A DNA stretch of 64,000 nt. Source: Nitrospiraceae bacterium. Lineage in GTDB: Bacteria; Nitrospirota; Nitrospiria; Nitrospirales; UBA2166. The stretch is from assembly GCA_002726235.1 (NCBI GenBank), contig PBSN01000008.1, positions 510,635 to 574,634 on the forward strand, given 5' to 3'. Below are positions 59,266 to 64,000 of the stretch, piece by piece (positions within the stretch are counted from its first letter, which is position 1; the number at the start of each line of letters is the position of its first letter). The notes under the pieces were generated by a model that did no database searches, was not told the DNA's origin, and saw nothing but the letters and a program-made list of their open reading frames with translations. The translations under genes and the position numbers were made by a program.

Positions 59266-59981
59266 TCCGTTTGCTCAATTTCAGCCTTTTTGGAGGCATA
59301 CTCGTACTGGGCACTAATATGATCGTCGCCGCGGGCCTTTGGATTCCAGACGATGACTTTCCTCTCTTCTTTGCCAAAACAACGCACATCCAACCCTTCC
59401 AGGCAATATCACCACGATCTCCTGCTATTGTGCGTGTTGGAACGACAAAAGATGACATGACAGTCGTAGGCTCCCCATCAAAGGACTCATATTCCGTTAT
59501 TGTCGAAAAAGATCTCTTTCACCCGACTCGGAAAAAACATATCGTTCAGAAAGCTGCACCGCGTCCACTCCCGAAGAACTCCGATCAAATACAAGCGCCC
59601 AAACCTAAAGATCAGCTTCCGAGACGAAGTCCTACGCACCCTAAGCGAGATTCGAAAAAGAAGCGCTCAGACCGTTTATCCCTCCAAGGGATCGTGCTAT
59701 TTGGTGACTACCAGCGTGCACTCATTGCTGACCTCCTCCGAAAACCACGGAATCCAATGGATGTCGGGATCGGAGATACCGTTGGTCGGTATACGGTGAA
59801 GGAAATATTGGAAGATCACGTCATTCTAACGGCCGGAGAAACCGAGACGCGAACACTGGAAATGATGGAGGAAGATAAGTTGAACCGACGGAGCCATCTT
59901 GTCACCCCGACTTCTGGAACCCCTCCTAGCGGATCGAGAAATGGAAAAGCCAAGAAACGGGACCAGAAAGCCAAAAAATAG
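59262..59981 (+). CDS. GspC/PilP-like T2SS protein
   Basis: 239 aa; N-terminal TM; HR-domain-like SLQGIVLFGDYQRALIADLLRKPRNPMDVGIGDTVGRYTVKEILEDHVILTAGETETRTL. Confidence 0.78.
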   Translation: MIRLLNFSLFGGILVLGTNMIVAAGLWIPDDDFPLFFAKTTHIQPFQAISPRSPAIVRVGTTKDDMTVVGSPSKDSYSVIVEKDLFHPTRKKHIVQKAAPRPLPKNSDQIQAPKPKDQLPRRSPTHPKRDSKKKRSDRLSLQGIVLFGDYQRALIADLLRKPRNPMDVGIGDTVGRYTVKEILEDHVILTAGETETRTLEMMEEDKLNRRSHLVTPTSGTPPSGSRNGKAKKRDQKAKK

Positions 59982-59998
59982 TTACCCAAGTCGCCCAA

Positions 59999-62092
59999 TT
60001 GTGTCACGTATTCATCAAGCTAGATAGACCCATGCAGACATTGAATCACGTCTCATGGAGCATGCTCCAAGCACTGCTGATCGTAAGCTTCACTCTTCTT
60101 ACCGCATTGGGTCCTTATGGCGGCAACGCAAACGCCCAACCTCGCCAGGAACAGCAACCAAACCAACACCCGCAACCAGAGATGCTCCCACAAAATTCCT
60201 CTGAACCGGGATTGGAGACCTCACTTCCAAGTGCTGTTATTCCTCGACCCGAGTTGGCTAACCGAACCCCACAGGAAATCGTTCTCAATTTTGACAACGC
60301 CGATTTGTATAAGGTCATTAAAATCATCGCAGACATTCTTGAGGTGAATTATATTATCGATCCGAAAATTAAAGGCACCGTCAATATCCACGCAACTGGA
60401 GCGATTTCACGAGATGACCTCATGGTCATTTTTACAGATATCCTCCGAATCAATCGGGCTGCTATCGTTAAGAACAAAGCCGTCTACCATATCGTTCCAA
60501 TGGGTGCCATACGAACAAAAGCACTTAAGCTGCGACACCCCCCTAGTGAATCGCCAGAAAACATTGGCGATCCATCAAACACTGTGACTATACAGATCAT
60601 TCCACTCCGCTATATCGCGCCATCAGAAATCGAAAAAATCGTGAAACCCTTTCTCTCGTCTGGCAGCCATGTAATCGGATATGAAAAAAGTCGTCTGCTT
60701 CTCATTACCGATTTTCCAGACAATATTGAAAAGGTCCTATCAATAGTTGAACTCCTTGATATCAATGTCTTCGAACAGGTCAAGGTTCGACTCTTTCCGA
60801 TCAAAAACGCGGATGTTACTGACATCGCGCAGGAACTCGAAAAACTCTTTGCAGCGTTCGAGTTGCCAAGCAAAAGTGGTCGTGGCACAGGGATCACGTT
60901 CGTACCTATCACCCGCATTAATTCACTCCTTGTCATCAGCTCTCTTTCAGAAGCGCTACACGTCGCAGAGCGATGGTTGAAAGAAATGGATACTCAAGAG
61001 GGAGAGATTGACGTTCGAACCTTTATCTACCACGTCAGAAACGGCATTGCGACCGAGTTGGCCGATATCCTCAACAGCATTTTTGTGCAAAACAAGGAAT
61101 CCATTCCGGGACAACCACGGACCGCAACTGTCACTGCCAATGACCAACAAACCACAAACGCAACTCAATCTTCTGACACCAAAAGCGCCGCTGGAATAAC
61201 CGGAGAAGTCGAAGTCATCTCCTATGCTACGACTAACACCCTCATCATTAAATCAAATCCAAGAGATTACGAGATCGTAGAAGGCATCCTTGAAGAACTG
61301 GACATCGTTCCACGCCAAGTATTGATTGAAGTTGCTATTGCTGAGGTTACATTGACAGAAAACACCGAATTTGGAATCGAGTATGCATTCCAGGACAATG
61401 CCACAGATATTACTCCACTTGAGGGCTCCGGGGCCCTGGGATTCACAGGTAGGTTTATGAAAGTTCGATCTGGGGACCAAAGAACCCTTTTGGCAACGTT
61501 ATCGGCCTTTGCAGGCGAAACCGAGCTTCGAGTACTCGCATCCCCACACATCATTGCCACCGATGGGAAGGAAGCATCAATTCGTGTGGGAGATGAAGTA
61601 GCAATTCGAACCAGTGAAGCGCGACCAACAGGTGCAGACGCCGGGAGCCCGGTTGACGTGACCATTCAAAGACGGGATACCGGGACGATTCTTCGTGTCA
61701 CACCTCATATCAATGCGACAGGGCTCGTCACCCTTGAGGTTGACCTTGAAAAGAGCAACGTGACCCCTCCATCGGAAGGAGCATCGGATGTTGGCATTAA
61801 CAAAAGAACCACATCGACCACAATGGTCGTTCAAGATGGGGAAACAATCTTAGTCGGAGGACTGATTGACGATACCGTGACCGATACCATCAGCAAGGTC
61901 CCAGTATTGGGAGATATTCCATATCTTGGAATCCTCTTCAGAAACACGACAACAACAGTTAACCGCATTGAACTGATTCTGTTGATCACACCACACGTTA
62001 TCCGCAATATCAACGAAGCCATCGAGGCGACAGACGGCTTCACAACTAGAGTTCCTGCAGCTCAGGAACAACTTACAAGCTATGACCGTTAA
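59999..62092 (+). CDS. gspD: T2SS secretin GspD (first copy)
   Basis: 697 aa; N0-N3 domains and secretin core (VLIEVAIAEVTLTENTEFGIEY..., LASPHIIATDGKEASIRVGDE, VPVLGDIPYLGILFRN). Start may be ATG 60032. Confidence 0.95.
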   Translation: MCHVFIKLDRPMQTLNHVSWSMLQALLIVSFTLLTALGPYGGNANAQPRQEQQPNQHPQPEMLPQNSSEPGLETSLPSAVIPRPELANRTPQEIVLNFDNADLYKVIKIIADILEVNYIIDPKIKGTVNIHATGAISRDDLMVIFTDILRINRAAIVKNKAVYHIVPMGAIRTKALKLRHPPSESPENIGDPSNTVTIQIIPLRYIAPSEIEKIVKPFLSSGSHVIGYEKSRLLLITDFPDNIEKVLSIVELLDINVFEQVKVRLFPIKNADVTDIAQELEKLFAAFELPSKSGRGTGITFVPITRINSLLVISSLSEALHVAERWLKEMDTQEGEIDVRTFIYHVRNGIATELADILNSIFVQNKESIPGQPRTATVTANDQQTTNATQSSDTKSAAGITGEVEVISYATTNTLIIKSNPRDYEIVEGILEELDIVPRQVLIEVAIAEVTLTENTEFGIEYAFQDNATDITPLEGSGALGFTGRFMKVRSGDQRTLLATLSAFAGETELRVLASPHIIATDGKEASIRVGDEVAIRTSEARPTGADAGSPVDVTIQRRDTGTILRVTPHINATGLVTLEVDLEKSNVTPPSEGASDVGINKRTTSTTMVVQDGETILVGGLIDDTVTDTISKVPVLGDIPYLGILFRNTTTTVNRIELILLITPHVIRNINEAIEATDGFTTRVPAAQEQLTSYDR

Positions 62093-64000
62093 CGTATGTC
62101 ATGGACTCTCTCCCATTTTCTCATGGGGACGGTGGAGAACTGTTTTGTATTACCCCCTCCTGATCTTCCTCGGTAGTACCCTCTGGGTCGGATGCGCTGG
62201 GCTTTACGGACTCACTGCGCAAGACGATTCCCCTCATACCACCTTGCCGAAGCAACCCCCTCTAAGCTCCACATCACCCACTCACGACCTCCCCAATTCA
62301 AACAAAGAACTCGTGCAATCGCACATGGAGACTTTTGATGCCGAGTCTATCGCGCAGGATGAACAACCTCAACACGCTCTTCAAGAAACTGAAGCGCCAC
62401 GCTCACCAATTCAACAACCATTGGCGCAGACATCTTCCGAAAACCCAGAGAATATTGTCCTCAATTTTGACAACGCAGAACTCCACAAAGTCGTCAAAGT
62501 TCTCGCTGACGTCTTAGAGATTAATTACCTAATCGACCCTAAAGTGAAAGGCACGGTAAATCTCCACATAAGGGGAGAGATCGCGAAAACTGACCTCCTG
62601 GCACTTTTTGATGACATTATGCGCATCAACCGCGCTGCGATCATTAAGATCGGTCCAATCCATCACATCGTCCCCATGGCGGCAACAACAAATACCAAGT
62701 TGCCAATTGTTAGTCACCCCTACAACACAGAGGGGTCGACCATGCGGCATTCACGCGTAGCAGTCCATCTTGTTCCACTCAGGTATATCGCACCAACCGA
62801 AGTCGCGAAAGTCATCAAGCCATTTCTCTCGCCAGGAAGCCATATTGCGACCTATGATAAAAGTCAGCTGTTGCTCTTTACTGAGTTCACCAACAATGTC
62901 AAGACGATTCGATCGTTGATTGAACTTTTTGACACTAATGTCTTCGAGCAAGCCACCGTCAGGCTCTACCCTATTCGCCTCGCCCAAGTCAACGACATCG
63001 CGCAGGAACTTGAGAAGATTTTTGAAGCGTTTGAACTTCCAACAAAAAGTGGCGTCGGTATCGGAGTGAATCTCGTCCCGATCCCTCGAACGAATATTCT
63101 CCTCGTCATTAGTACAATTCAAGAATCCTTTGATCTCGTGGAGCATTGGTTAGAGCAGTTGGACAAGGAAACGGGTGGCACCGAAATTAAAACCTACATC
63201 TATCATGTCAAAAACGGCATCGCCGAGGAGCTGTCAGAAATCCTCAGTAGCATCTTTGCCCAACAAAAATCTGATGACCGCCCCGCAAGAACCGCCGCCC
63301 TTACCACACAGCCTCAATCATCACGCGCATCAGGATCTCAAGATGAGCTTACGGGTGAGGTAACGATCATTCCGTATGCAACCACAAATACACTTATCAT
63401 CAAAGCCAATCCTCGCGACTTTGACGTTGTGCAAGGCATCCTGGAAGAACTAGATATCATACCGCGGCAGGTATTGATTGAGGTCATGGTCGCCGAAGTA
63501 ACGTTGAACGAGAACCTGGAATATGGCGTTGCCTACTCTTTTTTGAACAAAGGCAATCCCACCGTACCTCGACTGATGGGAAGCGCAACTGGAACGCTCA
63601 GCGCAGACGTGCTGAAGATCGATGCCGGGGAACGCGTCAACCTTCTCGCGCAACTACGTGCACATGCTGATGAGTCTAGCGTCCACGTCTTGGCCTCCCC
63701 TCATCTTCTCGTAACCAACGGAAAAGAGGCCTCTCTTGAGATCGGCGATGAAATTGCAATCCGTACAGCAGTTTCTGAAGGGCCTGGCGTTGACCCCGGC
63801 GCCGCCGAAGCAACGGTCAGAAAAGATACCGGCACGATTCTTAAGATTACACCGATTATAAACTCTACCGGCCTAGTCACCATGGACCTCGATCTGGAAA
63901 AGAGCAATGTTGCCCCCCCTGCAGTCGGAAGTAGCGATGTGTCAATCTCCAAACGCCAAGCCGTCACTTCAATGGTCGTTCAGGACGGGGAAACTATTCT
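62082..64000 (+). CDS. Second T2SS secretin GspD-like paralogue, lipoprotein-type, 3' truncated by window end
   Basis: Frame from ATG 62082 (MTVNVCHGLSPIFSWGRWRTVLYYPLLIFLGSTLWVGCAGLYG...) stays open to 64000. It reads ENIVLNFDNAELHKVVKVLADVLEINYLIDPKVKGTVNLH ... LASPHLLVTNGKEASLEIGDE ... MVVQDGETIL. Missing from the ORF track because it has no stop. Confidence 0.93.
   Translation, partial: MTVNVCHGLSPIFSWGRWRTVLYYPLLIFLGSTLWVGCAGLYGLTAQDDSPHTTLPKQPPLSSTSPTHDLPNSNKELVQSHMETFDAESIAQDEQPQHALQETEAPRSPIQQPLAQTSSENPENIVLNFDNAELHKVVKVLADVLEINYLIDPKVKGTVNLHIRGEIAKTDLLALFDDIMRINRAAIIKIGPIHHIVPMAATTNTKLPIVSHPYNTEGSTMRHSRVAVHLVPLRYIAPTEVAKVIKPFLSPGSHIATYDKSQLLLFTEFTNNVKTIRSLIELFDTNVFEQATVRLYPIRLAQVNDIAQELEKIFEAFELPTKSGVGIGVNLVPIPRTNILLVISTIQESFDLVEHWLEQLDKETGGTEIKTYIYHVKNGIAEELSEILSSIFAQQKSDDRPARTAALTTQPQSSRASGSQDELTGEVTIIPYATTNTLIIKANPRDFDVVQGILEELDIIPRQVLIEVMVAEVTLNENLEYGVAYSFLNKGNPTVPRLMGSATGTLSADVLKIDAGERVNLLAQLRAHADESSVHVLASPHLLVTNGKEASLEIGDEIAIRTAVSEGPGVDPGAAEATVRKDTGTILKITPIINSTGLVTMDLDLEKSNVAPPAVGSSDVSISKRQAVTSMVVQDGETI

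Noticed and set aside
1-64000. CRISPR arrays, tRNA/rRNA genes, prophage, transposases, toxin-antitoxin pairs
   Set aside because: Looked for direct repeat/spacer periodicity, recognisable tRNA/rRNA motifs and mobile-element proteins by eye; none seen. A tool run (tRNAscan-SE, CRISPRCasFinder) would be needed to be certain.

Overview
This 64 kb window is a bacterial (Gram-negative type) chromosomal segment that is almost fully coding. I see no rRNA, tRNA, CRISPR array, prophage or IS element. Left to right it holds: the 3' end of an Hsp20 small heat-shock gene; a leftward tripartite RND efflux operon; DksA/TraR; a 34-aa Lys-rich sORF; a stand-alone NFACT-R protein; a CCA-adding/HD enzyme; a secreted unknown; exonuclease III; DNA polymerase I; a decayed FAD disulfide-oxidoreductase pseudogene; CinA; MutS2; phosphoglycolate phosphatase; an M16 peptidase pair; a uridine-kinase-like protein; a zinc-ribbon protein; 3-methyladenine glycosylase I; a spondin-domain protein; an AddB/AddA-like nuclease-helicase pair; a candidate unannotated structured RNA with a tiny ORF; an EF-G-like GTPase; a 3D-domain protein; a membrane-fused spermidine-synthase-like protein; a 14 kb stretch of His/Asp-rich secreted proteins, TlpA, outer-membrane proteins and a Znu-like metal ABC transporter; and a type II secretion operon (F-G-H-I-J-K-L-M-C-D) ending in a second tandem secretin cut by the window edge. 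The best candidates for something undescribed are (1) the His-rich secreted/metal-transport neighbourhood at about 38.6-52.6 kb, (2) the autonomous structured transcript at about 32.98-33.30 kb, and (3) the T2SS with tandem secretins and acidic minor pseudopilins. All calls come from reading the sequence and from family motif recall. No database searches were run.
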